A stretch of 64,000 bases of DNA from JAUYIV01 sp040882645 (lineage in GTDB: Bacteria; Actinomycetota; Acidimicrobiia; Spongiisociales; UBA11373). This document shows, one piece after another, positions 8,119 through 17,544 of this stretch; position 1 is the stretch's first letter, and every line of letters begins with the position of its first letter. The stretch is taken from contig JBBEAX010000038.1 in NCBI GenBank assembly GCA_040882645.1, forward strand, positions 1 to 64,000, in the 5' to 3' direction. Below the pieces are notes generated by a model. It had not been told where the DNA came from. It worked only from the letters and a program-made list of their open reading frames with translations, and made no database searches. The position numbers were made by a program, and so were the translations under genes.

Positions 8119-9732
8119 ATGACTCAGACCTTGGGGCAGGTCGAGACCGCCCGTATGTTTCTCGGAGACGAAGCCGTCGCGGTGGCGGCGATCGACTCGG
8201 GTGTCGGCGCGGTCTACTCCTACCCCGGCACCCCCGCCACGGAGATCATGCAGACCGTGCTCGACCTCGCCCCGCCGGGCGTGGCCGCCGCGTGGACCGC
8301 CAATGAGAAGACGGCGTACGAGGCGGCACTCGGGGCGTCGATGGTGGGACAGCGAGCCCTCGTCGCGATGAAACACGTCGGGCTCAATGTCGCCGCCGAC
8401 CCGTTCATAAACTCGGCGCTCGTCGCCATCCGCGGCGGCCTGGTGGTGGCGGTAGCGGACGACCCGGGCATGCACTCCTCGCAGAACGAGCAGGACAGCC
8501 GGGTGCTCGCCGACTTCGCCCGCACCATCTGCCTCGAGCCGGCCTCCTCGCAGGAGGCCTACGACATGACCAGGGAAGCCTTCGAGGTGTCCGAGCGATT
8601 CGAGGTTCCGGTGCTCCTCCGGCTGGTGACCCGGATCGCTCACGGCCGATCGTCGGTGACCACGGGCATACCCGAGGCCCTTCGCCCTGCGACCAAGGGA
8701 GCCTCGCCCGCCGATTGGACGCTGCTGCCTGGAAATGCCCGCCGCCTGTGGCGCTCGCTGCTCGACCGCCAGGGCGACATGGTCGATTGGAGCGAGCAGC
8801 ATGCAACGCTGCAGTTGTCGGAGGATGATCGGGGCTTCGGCGTCATCACCACCGGTATCGCTCGCAACCATTATCTCGAGAGCGTTCCGGGCCTCGGCTT
8901 CACCCCCTCCCATCTCCACCTCGGTGCCTACCCGATTCCGGTGAACGCGGTGCGTCGGCTGGCCGATTGCGTCGATCGGATCCTGGTGATCGAAGAGGGC
9001 TACCCCTTCGTCGAACGAGCCCTCAGCGGGTTGCTGCCCACCCGGTGGGCGGTGCTGGGGCGGAGAACGGGGTCGCTGCCTCCCGACGGCGAGCTCACGC
9101 CCGACACCGTGCGAACCGCCCTCGGGTTGCCGACTCGGCCCCGGATCACCCTCGGCGACTTCGATCTGCCGGGACGGCCTCCGCAGCTTTGCAAGGGCTG
9201 TCCTCACCACGACTCGTTCGCGGCCGTGCTCGCCGCTCTGGAGGGATTGGGCGAATCGGTGGTCACCGCGGACATCGGCTGTTACACCCTTGGCGCCCTC
9301 CCGCCCTATGAAGCGATCGAGTCCTGCGTGTGCATGGGGGCCTCGATCGGGATGGCCCGCGGAGCGTCCGACGCCGGGTTGCGGCCCGCGCTGGCGGTGA
9401 TCGGCGACAGCACCTTTCTGCACAGCGGGGTGACTCCCTTGATGGATGCCGTTGCCGCCGACACCGACATGACCGTGCTCATCCTCGACAACGACACGGT
9501 GGCGATGACCGGGCAGCAGCGCACTCTCCTCCCCGGGACCCGGCTCGAGCCCCTGATCACCGGACTCGGGGTGCACCCCGACCACCTCCACGTCGTAGAG
9601 ATCACCACCACCAAAGTTGGCGAGCTGGCGGCTCTCCTCCGCAGGGAGATGGCCCACGAGGGGCTGTCCGTCATCGTGGCGGTCAAGGAGTGTGTCGAGG
9701 CGCTCAAGAACCGGCGGAAGGGGAAGTCGTGA
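8119..9732 (+). CDS. iorA: Indolepyruvate ferredoxin oxidoreductase, alpha subunit, lacking the ferredoxin domain
   Basis: Thiamine-diphosphate subunit that oxidatively decarboxylates aryl pyruvates to acyl-CoA; 537 residues. The N-terminal half is a pyruvate ferredoxin oxidoreductase-like domain (YPGTPATEIM near residue 35). The segment CKGCPHHDSF near 357 and the TPP/Mg motif GDSTFLHSG near 428 with LDNDTVAMTG are typical of IorA. Classical IorA proteins are roughly 100 residues longer and end in a domain with two 4Fe-4S clusters; here the protein stops at KECVEALKNRR, so the electron acceptor must bind another way. iorB overlaps the stop. Confidence 0.92.
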   Translation: MTQTLGQVETARMFLGDEAVAVAAIDSGVGAVYSYPGTPATEIMQTVLDLAPPGVAAAWTANEKTAYEAALGASMVGQRALVAMKHVGLNVAADPFINSALVAIRGGLVVAVADDPGMHSSQNEQDSRVLADFARTICLEPASSQEAYDMTREAFEVSERFEVPVLLRLVTRIAHGRSSVTTGIPEALRPATKGASPADWTLLPGNARRLWRSLLDRQGDMVDWSEQHATLQLSEDDRGFGVITTGIARNHYLESVPGLGFTPSHLHLGAYPIPVNAVRRLADCVDRILVIEEGYPFVERALSGLLPTRWAVLGRRTGSLPPDGELTPDTVRTALGLPTRPRITLGDFDLPGRPPQLCKGCPHHDSFAAVLAALEGLGESVVTADIGCYTLGALPPYEAIESCVCMGASIGMARGASDAGLRPALAVIGDSTFLHSGVTPLMDAVAADTDMTVLILDNDTVAMTGQQRTLLPGTRLEPLITGLGVHPDHLHVVEITTTKVGELAALLRREMAHEGLSVIVAVKECVEALKNRRKGKS

Positions 9733-10310
9733 GATTCGACGTCCTCCTTGCCGGGGTCGGAGGGCAGGGGGTGCTGTCGCTGGCTGCGATCGTCACCGAA
9801 GCAGCGCGAGCCGAGGGCATGCATGTGAAGCAGGCCGAGGTGCATGGAATGGCGCAGCGGGGCGGCTCGGTGCAGGCCACTGTGCGCATCTCCTCCGACC
9901 CGATCGAGAGCGAACTCGTTTCCCACGGCGTTGTCGACATGATCCTCGGCCTCGAGCCTCTCGAGGCGTTGCGGTACGTCGACTATCTGGCGTCCGGCAG
10001 CGGCCTCATCACCGCGGCGGACCCATACGAAAACATCCTCGACTACCCGCCTCTGGACACCGTCCACGAACAGGTGCGGCTCCTGGGCGGGCACCTGATC
10101 GACGCGAGCCGTCTCGCTCGTGAGGCGGGCTCCCCTCGATCGTCCAATGTGGTGATGGTGGGGTCGGCGTCGACGCTGGCGCCGTTGCCGGCCGCCGCAT
10201 TCGAGGCCGCCATTCGCCGGGCCTTTTCCAGCAAGGGCGAACGCGTCGTCGAGGCGAACATTCGGGCGTTTCGCCTTGGTCGCGAGGCGCTCACGCCCGC
10301 GCAGGGCTGA
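9729..10310 (+). CDS. iorB: Indolepyruvate ferredoxin oxidoreductase, beta subunit
   Basis: Gamma-type subunit of 2-oxoacid:ferredoxin oxidoreductases, 193 residues. It begins with the glycine loop GVGGQGVLSLA and contains the conserved block KQAEVHGMAQRGGSVQ, both diagnostic of IorB. It completes the IorAB heterodimer that transfers the acyl group to CoA. GTG at 9729 overlaps the iorA stop (translational coupling), and the next gene begins one base after this stop. Confidence 0.93.
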   Translation: MRFDVLLAGVGGQGVLSLAAIVTEAARAEGMHVKQAEVHGMAQRGGSVQATVRISSDPIESELVSHGVVDMILGLEPLEALRYVDYLASGSGLITAADPYENILDYPPLDTVHEQVRLLGGHLIDASRLAREAGSPRSSNVVMVGSASTLAPLPAAAFEAAIRRAFSSKGERVVEANIRAFRLGREALTPAQG

Positions 10311-10311
10311 G

Positions 10312-12471
10312 ATGCCGGTCGAGACGGCTGCCCTCGAGCAACTGGTTGGCGAACTGGTCGCCGGTCACCCGTTCGGTGCGCTTTTGACCGAACCCGAGGC
10401 ACAGCGGATCACAGCCGCTCTCGGAATCGGCACACCTCCGATGGCGGTGGTCACCAGCGTCGCCGAGGCGAGGCGCGTCGCCATTCACGGATCCCGCGTC
10501 GTCGTCAAGGTGATCGGTCCCGCTCACAAGACCGATGTGGGGGGAGTGAGGGTCGTCGTCAATACTCCCGACGCGATTGCTGATGCCTTCGAGAGCATGG
10601 CCGGCACGCGTGGCGGCTTCCTGATCGCGGGATTCGTGGATCACGAGGCGACCGACGAGATTCTTGCCGGGGTTCGGTGGACCGACGCGTTCGGCCCGAT
10701 CGTCACCATCGGCATCGGCGGCGTCGGCGTCGAGGATGCACTCTCACCCGCCGTCATCTCTCGTGCCGTCGCCGACCTGACCGAAGGCTCCCTCGCATCG
10801 GCTCCCGGTTCTACACGGCTGATGACGAAGGGCCGGGGTCGAGCGCCGACGGCATCGGTCTCGGCCCTCGCCGCTCTCGCCCGGAGGCTGCTCGATTTCG
10901 GCGAGGCGGCGATGCCGGGTCAGCTCGTCGAATTCGAGCTCAATCCGCTCGTCTTCACCGCCAGCGGCCCCGTCGCCCTCGATGCGCTGGCGATCGTGGG
11001 GAGCGGAGTGAAACCCAACGGGCGCCAGAGGCCCGTCGAGGCGATCGCGAGGCAACTCGAACCCGAGTCGATCGCGGTGATTGGAGTCTCTGAAAGCATG
11101 AACCCGGGGCGGATGATCGTTCGCAACATCTTGGCGTCGGGGTTTCCGGCCGATCGGCTGACGGTGATCAAACCGGGAATGGACCGAATCGACGGTTGCG
11201 CGTGTGTGCCCGATGTGGGTTCGTTGAGGGAACCCGTCGACCTATTGGTGGTAGCAGTCGCCGCCCATGCCGTTCCCGACCTCATCGATGAGGTGATTGC
11301 CTGCGGCAACGCGCGGTCGATCGCCCTCATCTCCGGCGGCCTCGGGGAGAGGCCAGGGACGGAAGAAGCCGCCAACCGGGTGCGGCGGGCGATCGTCGCA
11401 TCGCAAGTGGCAGGAGGCTCCCCGGTGGTCAGCGGGCCGAACTCGATGGGAATCCGTTCCGAGCCCGGCCGGTACGACGCCACCTTCATCCCCGCTGAGC
11501 GGATGACGCCCGCGGACAAGCAATCGCATCCCGTCGGATTGGTTGCCCAGAGCGGGGCGTTCACCCTGTCTCGACTCGATCGCCTCCCCTGGCTCCAGCC
11601 CCGGTACGTGGTGACCGTCGGCAACCAAATCGACCTGACGGTCGGCGACTACCTGGAGCACTTTGCCTCCGATCCCGAGGTTCTGGTCGCCGCGGCCTAC
11701 ATCGAGGGCCTGGCTCCGGGTGACGGCGACCGCGCCCTGCGCGCCGCTCGCCGGATCCGGGGCCGGGGCGGTGTCCTTCTGTGGTACCGCGGAGGGCGTA
11801 CCGCCGCCGGGGCGAAGTCGGCGGCGTCCCACACCGCCGCGGTGGCGACCGACGACCTCGTGGCCCAGATGCTCGGTGCAGCGGCCGGGGTGCTCGAGGC
11901 GGGCTCTCTCGAGGAATTCGACGACCTGCTGCGCTTGGCGGTGTTGCTGCGGGAGCGGAGCATCGGTGGGCACCGGCTCGGCGTCGTGTCCAACGCCGGG
12001 TTCGAATGCGTCGCTGCGGCCGACGCGCTCGGAGATCTGGCCAGCGCGGAGTTTTCGAAGGAGACCCGGGATCGCATCGAGGCATTGCTCGCGGCGGCAG
12101 GGCTGGGTGGCATCGCCGGGGCACAGAACCCCCTCGATCTGACACCTATCGCCGGCGACGAGGTCTACTCGGCAGTGGTCGAAGCGGTCCTCGACGATCC
12201 CGGTGTCGACCTGGCGGCGATCGGGTGTGTGCCCTTTAGCCCCGCCCTGGGAACCGTGCCCTGGGAGTTGGCCGACGCGGGATCGCTGCCCCGCCGGCTC
12301 GCCGCGCTCGCCGCGCATCCCACCCCCTGGGTGGCCGTAATCGACGGAGGCCGCCTGTACGACCCGATGGCCGATCTCCTCGAGGCGTCCGGCACCCCCG
12401 TGATCCGGTCGATGGATCGGGCGGTGCGGTCGTTGGCGAAGTTCTCGGGATCGCGCCGGCCCGGCGTCTGA
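10312..12471 (+). CDS. ADP-forming acyl-CoA synthetase, fused subunits with ATP-grasp domain first
   Basis: A 719-residue fusion. Residues about 10-230 form an ATP-grasp_5 domain (VVKVIGPAHKTDVGGV), about 245-370 a CoA-binding Rossmann domain (SIAVIGVSESMNPG), and the rest the succinyl-CoA-ligase-like domain with the phospho-histidine segment AKSAASHTAAVA near 505. The order is beta-alpha, the reverse of many bacterial fusions. The family converts acyl-CoA, ADP and phosphate to acid, CoA and ATP, or the reverse. Sitting one base behind iorAB, it probably conserves energy from aryl-CoA made by IorAB, as proposed for archaeal peptide fermenters. ATG at 10312. Confidence 0.9.
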   Translation: MPVETAALEQLVGELVAGHPFGALLTEPEAQRITAALGIGTPPMAVVTSVAEARRVAIHGSRVVVKVIGPAHKTDVGGVRVVVNTPDAIADAFESMAGTRGGFLIAGFVDHEATDEILAGVRWTDAFGPIVTIGIGGVGVEDALSPAVISRAVADLTEGSLASAPGSTRLMTKGRGRAPTASVSALAALARRLLDFGEAAMPGQLVEFELNPLVFTASGPVALDALAIVGSGVKPNGRQRPVEAIARQLEPESIAVIGVSESMNPGRMIVRNILASGFPADRLTVIKPGMDRIDGCACVPDVGSLREPVDLLVVAVAAHAVPDLIDEVIACGNARSIALISGGLGERPGTEEAANRVRRAIVASQVAGGSPVVSGPNSMGIRSEPGRYDATFIPAERMTPADKQSHPVGLVAQSGAFTLSRLDRLPWLQPRYVVTVGNQIDLTVGDYLEHFASDPEVLVAAAYIEGLAPGDGDRALRAARRIRGRGGVLLWYRGGRTAAGAKSAASHTAAVATDDLVAQMLGAAAGVLEAGSLEEFDDLLRLAVLLRERSIGGHRLGVVSNAGFECVAAADALGDLASAEFSKETRDRIEALLAAAGLGGIAGAQNPLDLTPIAGDEVYSAVVEAVLDDPGVDLAAIGCVPFSPALGTVPWELADAGSLPRRLAALAAHPTPWVAVIDGGRLYDPMADLLEASGTPVIRSMDRAVRSLAKFSGSRRPGV

Positions 12472-12520
12472 CGCGCAGTCGATCCCCGGGTGTGGCCGCG
12501 GTCCCTCGTAACCTCGCCCG

Positions 12521-13210
12521 GTGACGACCATTGGCTCACTCAACGAGAAGCCGCTGCATGCGGCCCTCAAGGACTGGTATCGACGCGAGGGCGATCTGAT
12601 CGAGGCCCCCACCGAGGGCTTCGTGGTCGATCTAGTCCGGGCCGGGGTCCTCATCGAGATCCAGACCGGGGGCTTCGCAGCGATGAGGCGGAAGTTCGAC
12701 CGATTGCTCGACGGGCATTCGATGCGTCTGGTCCACCCGATCGCGGCCGTCAAGTGGATAGTGAAGCTGGATGTAGAGGGCGGTGAGGTGTCTCGCCGGC
12801 GTTCCCCGAAGCGGGGAATCGCCGCCGATGTGTGTGCCCAACTGGTTTCGTTTCCCACACTGTTGAGCCATCCCAACTTTGCGCTCGAGGTTCTCCTGAC
12901 CGAGGAGGAGGAAGTGTGGCGGCCGGATTCCACCAAGGGCTGGCGCAAGGGGGGGTTCGTGATCGAGGAGCGGAGGTTGGTCGACGTACTCGGCTCGACC
13001 GAGTTCGGCTCGCCCGCCGCCCTGCTGGCGCTGCTGCCGGATGACATGCCGAACCCGTTCACTACCAGGGACCTGGCGACCGGACTGAAGCGCACACGAC
13101 ACCTCGCCCAGGAGGTCGCGTATTGCTTGCGCGAGGCGGGGGTCATCAAATCGGTCGGGCGGGATCGGCGAGGTCACCTGTATCGGCTTCCGTCGAGTCG
13201 CGCCGGCTAG
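12521..13210 (+). CDS. Unknown protein with nuclease-like N-terminus
   Basis: A 229-residue protein starting at GTG 12521. Residues about 30-75 contain FVVDLVRAGVLIEIQTGGF followed by a positively charged helix; an acidic residue, then E-I-Q on a hydrophobic strand, resembles the core of PD-(D/E)xK nucleases, but no second acidic residue can be fixed with certainty. The C-terminal 60 residues look like a winged helix (FTTRDLATGLKRTRHLAQEV). No restriction or repair partner lies nearby. Treat the nuclease idea as a hypothesis. It ends 10 bp from a convergent gene with no repeat between them. Confidence 0.55.
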   Translation: MTTIGSLNEKPLHAALKDWYRREGDLIEAPTEGFVVDLVRAGVLIEIQTGGFAAMRRKFDRLLDGHSMRLVHPIAAVKWIVKLDVEGGEVSRRRSPKRGIAADVCAQLVSFPTLLSHPNFALEVLLTEEEEVWRPDSTKGWRKGGFVIEERRLVDVLGSTEFGSPAALLALLPDDMPNPFTTRDLATGLKRTRHLAQEVAYCLREAGVIKSVGRDRRGHLYRLPSSRAG

Positions 13211-13220
13211 CGCACCCGGG

Positions 13221-14219
13221 TCACGCGTCGGGGTCGGGGTCTGCCGTCTCGCAGTGGTCCTTGGAGTAGATGCCCGTCACCAGGGCGTCGTCGGCCTGGG
13301 AGTCCACAGGGCCCCAAAGGAGGATGTCGCCGGCCTGGTTCTCGCGCAATTCGAAGACCAGCCCGCCGATGTCGTCGTCGACCACGAACTCGATCGCAAA
13401 GCCCGAATAGATGCTCTTGAGGTCGGCGACGGTTTGGCCCACCCGCAACCCCGAGAGGGTGGCGATGTCGGTGGTGGGTGAGGTGATTCCCCCGTAGCTG
13501 AGGTCGAGGCGATACGAGACGAAGTCGGCGCTGCCCTCCGGGCCGATGGAGGCGATTCTGAGCGGGCCCCAGCTGACGATCCGCACCGAGTCGCCCGGGC
13601 ACTCGCCGAATGCCCCGTCCCCGACGAAGAAACCTGTGTCATCGGTTGGTTGCCCGTAGGTGGCGGCGAGTCGGCCGAGTACTTCATCGGAGTCCTGGCC
13701 GAACTCGAGGGGGCCGAGCGCGCTCGCTGCCATCTGGATCTCGCTGAGGAGGATGGCGTCGCCGATCGGGGTGATCGTGCCGCCCCCGGTCGTGGGGATG
13801 GTGGTCTGACCGGGGGTGGTGGTGCTCGAACCGTCATCCGGCAGTGTGGTCGTCGACCCCGGGAGGGTCGTCTCGGTGCCCGGCAGGGTCGTCGCGGTGG
13901 TCAAAGTCGTTCCTGCGGTCGTGGACTCTCCGCCGAAGACCCCGAAGGTGATGATGCTCAGCGCGGCGAGCACCGAGGCAACGGCGGCGCCCACCAGCCA
14001 CGGATTCGGCTGATCCCCCGAGGCCCGCGGAGGACGCCCTCCCGCGCGAGGCTGACGCGGGGGAGGTGCGGCTTGCCGAGGTGCGGGGGTGCGCTGTTGT
14101 GGGCGCGGGGGCCTGGCCTGCGGAGCGGGTCCGCGGGCCTGTTGCGCTGGCGTGAAGTCGGGGTCGAAGGAGGGGAAGGGCTCCCCCCCGCCAGGCCCGG
14201 CTGGTGGCTGTCGTTCCAC
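13221..14219 (-). CDS. Membrane-anchored protein with Pro-rich N-terminus and Thr-rich linker
   Basis: A 332-residue protein of four parts: a Pro/Arg/Gln-rich cytoplasmic tail (about 1-72), one transmembrane helix (LVGAAVASVLAALSIITFGVF), a low-complexity Thr/Gly linker (about 95-148), and an extracellular domain of about 180 residues with two widely spaced cysteines. The layout is common for actinobacterial cell-envelope proteins, but the outer domain is not recognised. GTG at 14219 is preceded by GAGG. The gene downstream of the LCP protein on the same strand may hint at a wall-related role. Confidence 0.6.
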   Translation of the reverse strand: MERQPPAGPGGGEPFPSFDPDFTPAQQARGPAPQARPPRPQQRTPAPRQAAPPPRQPRAGGRPPRASGDQPNPWLVGAAVASVLAALSIITFGVFGGESTTAGTTLTTATTLPGTETTLPGSTTTLPDDGSSTTTPGQTTIPTTGGGTITPIGDAILLSEIQMAASALGPLEFGQDSDEVLGRLAATYGQPTDDTGFFVGDGAFGECPGDSVRIVSWGPLRIASIGPEGSADFVSYRLDLSYGGITSPTTDIATLSGLRVGQTVADLKSIYSGFAIEFVVDDDIGGLVFELRENQAGDILLWGPVDSQADDALVTGIYSKDHCETADPDPDA

Positions 14220-14314
14220 GTCTGACCTCTTCCCACCATCCTACGGGTTGGCGTCGTTAAGTTTCGGCTTCGCGAACCGGTCGGGCCGTGTCGGGCGAAT
14301 GGATGCCTTCTGGA

Positions 14315-15427
14315 TCAGGAGAAGAGCGCCGCCGCACTCGGGTCGGCTTCGACGACCACTTCCTCGAAGGATTTCGAAGGGACCAGCACATATGCCCCGT
14401 TCGGATCGATGAAGTTGGCCACCGCGAGTACGGGACGCACGATCCGGGTCAGGTCGAGTGATCGCAGACTCCATGCCGTGCCGATCGCCTGGCCGAGGGT
14501 GAGGCGATCGTCGATGGTGAACGCCGACGAGAGCTCCTCGACCAGTGCCGTCAGTTCCGAGATGTCCCGGAAGTCCTTGAGACGGGAGAGCGCCTGGATG
14601 ATCAGATCCTGCTGTCGCTGGTTCCGGGCGAGATCGTTGACCGACGCCTGAGTGCGCCACACGCCGCCGACCTGCTCCTGAGTCTTACGAGACCGCACCC
14701 ACGACAGGGCCATGTCGCCGCCGATCGTCGAGCACCCGGCCGGAATCTGGAGCTGGGTCGGAGTCACATTGAGGTCCCGGAGGGGGTACTCGGTGCATAC
14801 CTCCACGCCGCCCACGCGGTCGATGATCGCCCTGAACCCGTCGAAGTCGAATACCGCGAAGTGGTCGATCTCGATACCGGTGAAGTCCTCGACAGCGACC
14901 GCGAGCTGCTCGGGACCGGTCGCGAAGTCGCCGCACCCGTTGAGGTTGGCGTTGACCCGGGACAAACCGCCGCTGCAAGGGTTGGGCAGGTAGAGGTCGC
15001 GGGGGATCGAGACGAGCAGCGGGTCACCCTTGTCGGCCGGCAGCACGAAGAGCAGGATCACGTCGGCGCGACGACTCGCCCCGATCTCGGCTCGCTGGTC
15101 GCTGCCGATAATGAGGAACGCCTCGACCGCTTCGTTGACACTGCGGGATCTCGCCGTGGCGTATTCGTCAGCTTCCTGGGCGAGATCACCTTCGACGATG
15201 GGACCGGGATCGGGTGCGATGTCCTCATCAGGGATCGGTTCGTAGTCCACCCGTGCAGGATCGGTGCCTTCGAGCGCAACCCGGGCGGCCGAGGGATCGA
15301 ATGCGACCCTCTCGACGTCGGACCATGCCTGCCACAGTCGGTAGCCAGTCCACCCGAGCAACACCAAGACGCCGACGCCGATTACGACACCGGCACGACG
15401 TATGTATCCACCCGTGCGCTTGTCCAT
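14315..15427 (-). CDS. LytR-CpsA-Psr family ligase
   Basis: A 370-residue membrane-anchored enzyme. One helix (VVIGVGVLVLLGWTGYRLW) is followed by an LCP domain at about 100-260. Family features include ASRRADVILLFVL, LLVSIPRDLYL and MALSWVRSRKT, with the conserved Arg and Asp residues that bind polyprenyl pyrophosphate and Mg. LCP enzymes attach secondary polymers such as arabinogalactan or teichoic-acid-like glycans to peptidoglycan from undecaprenyl carriers. The ATG lies at 15427. The exact polymer cannot be told from sequence. Confidence 0.9.
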   Translation of the reverse strand: MDKRTGGYIRRAGVVIGVGVLVLLGWTGYRLWQAWSDVERVAFDPSAARVALEGTDPARVDYEPIPDEDIAPDPGPIVEGDLAQEADEYATARSRSVNEAVEAFLIIGSDQRAEIGASRRADVILLFVLPADKGDPLLVSIPRDLYLPNPCSGGLSRVNANLNGCGDFATGPEQLAVAVEDFTGIEIDHFAVFDFDGFRAIIDRVGGVEVCTEYPLRDLNVTPTQLQIPAGCSTIGGDMALSWVRSRKTQEQVGGVWRTQASVNDLARNQRQQDLIIQALSRLKDFRDISELTALVEELSSAFTIDDRLTLGQAIGTAWSLRSLDLTRIVRPVLAVANFIDPNGAYVLVPSKSFEEVVVEADPSAAALFS

Positions 15428-15488
15428 GCGTCCCTGAATCTAGACCCGTCCGGTCATACGGAGACCGTCGGGTCGCTTGGAGGTGTAT

Positions 15489-17507
15489 TCACGGGAGAGC
15501 AGCCTCGAGTGCGCGGGGATCGGTAGTGGGCGATTGGCACACGAAGCCACGGCAGACATAAGCGGTGGCTACCCCGCCGATGACCGGACGACCCGCCAGC
15601 AGCGGGACGTCGGTGGTCGGCGATTCGGAAAACGCCAGGAATACCTCGGGGTGGTAGCGGTCCCGCACGGTCCGGGCTAGCCCGGTTGCTCCGGGGCCTA
15701 TTAGGGCGATCTCGTACGGCGGAGCCAGTTGGACCAGGGCGACTCCGAGGAACTGCCCGGCACCACCCGGGTACCGATCGATAAGCCCGGACGCCCCCCG
15801 CAGTACCGCATCGACGCGATCCGACCAGGCCGGGTCGCCGGTGAAGGCGGCCATGTGCTGCATCGCCTCGGCAGCCAGCGAGTTGTCCGAAGGGGTGGGG
15901 TTGTCGAAAAGGTTCTTCGGCCGGGCAATCAGCTCTTCGGCATCCGTGCCGGTGGCGAAGAAGAGGCCGTCGGCATCGTCGCGGAACAGGCGAACCATCT
16001 CCCCGGTGAGATGTGCGGCCTCCCGGTACCACCGGACATCGCCGGTTGCCTGATACAGCGTGAACAGCGCGACCGCGGTGGCGGCATAGTCGTCACAGAA
16101 CGCCGGGATGTCGCCCCGGCCCTGGCGTCGAGCGCGGATGAGGCGGCCGTCGGGCCGCCGCATCTCATCGAGAATGAAGCGTGCGGTCCTCTCGGCGGCT
16201 CGGAGATAATCGGGTTCGTCGAGCACCGTCCCCGCTTCGGTGAGGGCAGTGATCGCAAAGGCGTTCCAGGCGCATACAGCCTTGTCGTCGAGCCCGGGCC
16301 GGACCCTGGTCGTTCTCACCGCTCGCAGGAAAGTCTCGGTTGCAGCCATCAAATCGAGCAGCTCCGCTGCCTCCAGGCCGAACTCGGCGGCGACCACCTC
16401 GGGTGCCTCCGCCTGATGAAGGATCGATCGACCCTCGAAGTTGCCCTCCTCGGTGACCCCGAGAACTCGCATCACCGGGCCGGCACCGTCACCTGCGGCT
16501 CGCGCCACCTCGTCGTGGCTGAATACGTAGAACTTGCCCTCTTCGCCCTCCGAGTCGGCGTCCTCGCCCGATGCAAACCCGCCGGCGGGGAGGGCGAGGT
16601 CCCGCAGCATGTACTCGATCGTGTCGCGTGCCACCGATTCGAAGAGGGGGTTCCCGGTCAGCTGCCAGGCCTGTGCATAGATCCGGGCGAGGAGGGCGTT
16701 GTCGTAGAGCATCTTCTCGAAGTGGGGGACCAGCCATCGGGCGTCCACCGAGTACCGAGAGAAGCCGCCTCCGATCCGGTCGTGGATTCCGCCGTGCGCC
16801 ATCGTTTGCAGCGTCTTCACCAGCATCTGCTCGGCTTGGGGCGCCCACGGCCGTCGGGCGGCCCGCAGCAGGAACTCGAGCGTCGGGCTCTGGGGGAATT
16901 TGGGGGCGGGACCGAATCCGCCGTGCACCGGGTCGAATTGGGTGGCGAGGGCCTCGACCGCCCGCACGAGGGACTCGCGTTCGGGCGTCTCGTCTCCGGT
17001 CGGGATCTGCGGCGCGGCGATGGCCTGCCTCAATGCCGCCGCCTGCCCTTCGACCTCCTCGCGCTTGGCCACCCACGCGTCGGACACCGCCTGCAGTACC
17101 CGGGTGAACGAGGGCATCCCGCCGCGCTCGGTCTTGGGGAAGTAGGTGCCCGCATAGAAGGGCTCTCCTCCAGGGGTGAGAAACACCGTCATCGGCCAGC
17201 CGCCCCTGCCCGACATCGTCTGCACCGCGTCCATGTAGACGCGATCGACGTCGGGCCGTTCCTCACGGTCGACCTTCACGTTCACGAAGAGGTCGTTCAT
17301 CAGGGCCGCAGTCGCCTCGTCCTCGAACGACTCGTGCGCCATCACGTGGCACCAATGGCAGGAGGCATAACCCACCGACAACAGCACCGGAACGTCCCGC
17401 TGCTGCGCTTCGGCAAACGCGGCGGCACCCCACTCGTACCAGTCGACCGGGTTCCCCTGGTGCTGGAGCAGATACGGCGAGGTGGCGTCAGCAAGCCGAT
17501 TGGGCAT
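15489..17507 (-). CDS. YyaL/SSP411 family protein with thioredoxin-like domain
   Basis: A 672-residue cytosolic protein of the DUF255/YyaL family. The N-terminal domain begins NRLADATSPYLLQHQGNPVDWYEWG and has the CHWC motif at residues 50-53 (CHWCHVMAHESFED), as in the thioredoxin-like domain PF03190. The remainder is an alpha/alpha barrel similar to N-acylglucosamine 2-epimerase folds. Length fits the family, usually about 680. The substrate is not known. ATG at 17507 is chosen; a longer frame runs upstream to 17630 but those residues would be encoded by the 33-bp tandem repeat. Confidence 0.9.
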   Translation of the reverse strand: MPNRLADATSPYLLQHQGNPVDWYEWGAAAFAEAQQRDVPVLLSVGYASCHWCHVMAHESFEDEATAALMNDLFVNVKVDREERPDVDRVYMDAVQTMSGRGGWPMTVFLTPGGEPFYAGTYFPKTERGGMPSFTRVLQAVSDAWVAKREEVEGQAAALRQAIAAPQIPTGDETPERESLVRAVEALATQFDPVHGGFGPAPKFPQSPTLEFLLRAARRPWAPQAEQMLVKTLQTMAHGGIHDRIGGGFSRYSVDARWLVPHFEKMLYDNALLARIYAQAWQLTGNPLFESVARDTIEYMLRDLALPAGGFASGEDADSEGEEGKFYVFSHDEVARAAGDGAGPVMRVLGVTEEGNFEGRSILHQAEAPEVVAAEFGLEAAELLDLMAATETFLRAVRTTRVRPGLDDKAVCAWNAFAITALTEAGTVLDEPDYLRAAERTARFILDEMRRPDGRLIRARRQGRGDIPAFCDDYAATAVALFTLYQATGDVRWYREAAHLTGEMVRLFRDDADGLFFATGTDAEELIARPKNLFDNPTPSDNSLAAEAMQHMAAFTGDPAWSDRVDAVLRGASGLIDRYPGGAGQFLGVALVQLAPPYEIALIGPGATGLARTVRDRYHPEVFLAFSESPTTDVPLLAGRPVIGGVATAYVCRGFVCQSPTTDPRALEAALP

Positions 17508-17544
17508 GGAGCCGAGCCTAAAGGGAAGCCGGCCTTCGGCCGGC

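Noticed and set aside
11242..13149. 635-residue minus-strand protein
   Set aside because: It lies opposite the acyl-CoA synthetase and the gene at 12521, has no domain and has the look of a high-GC antisense frame.
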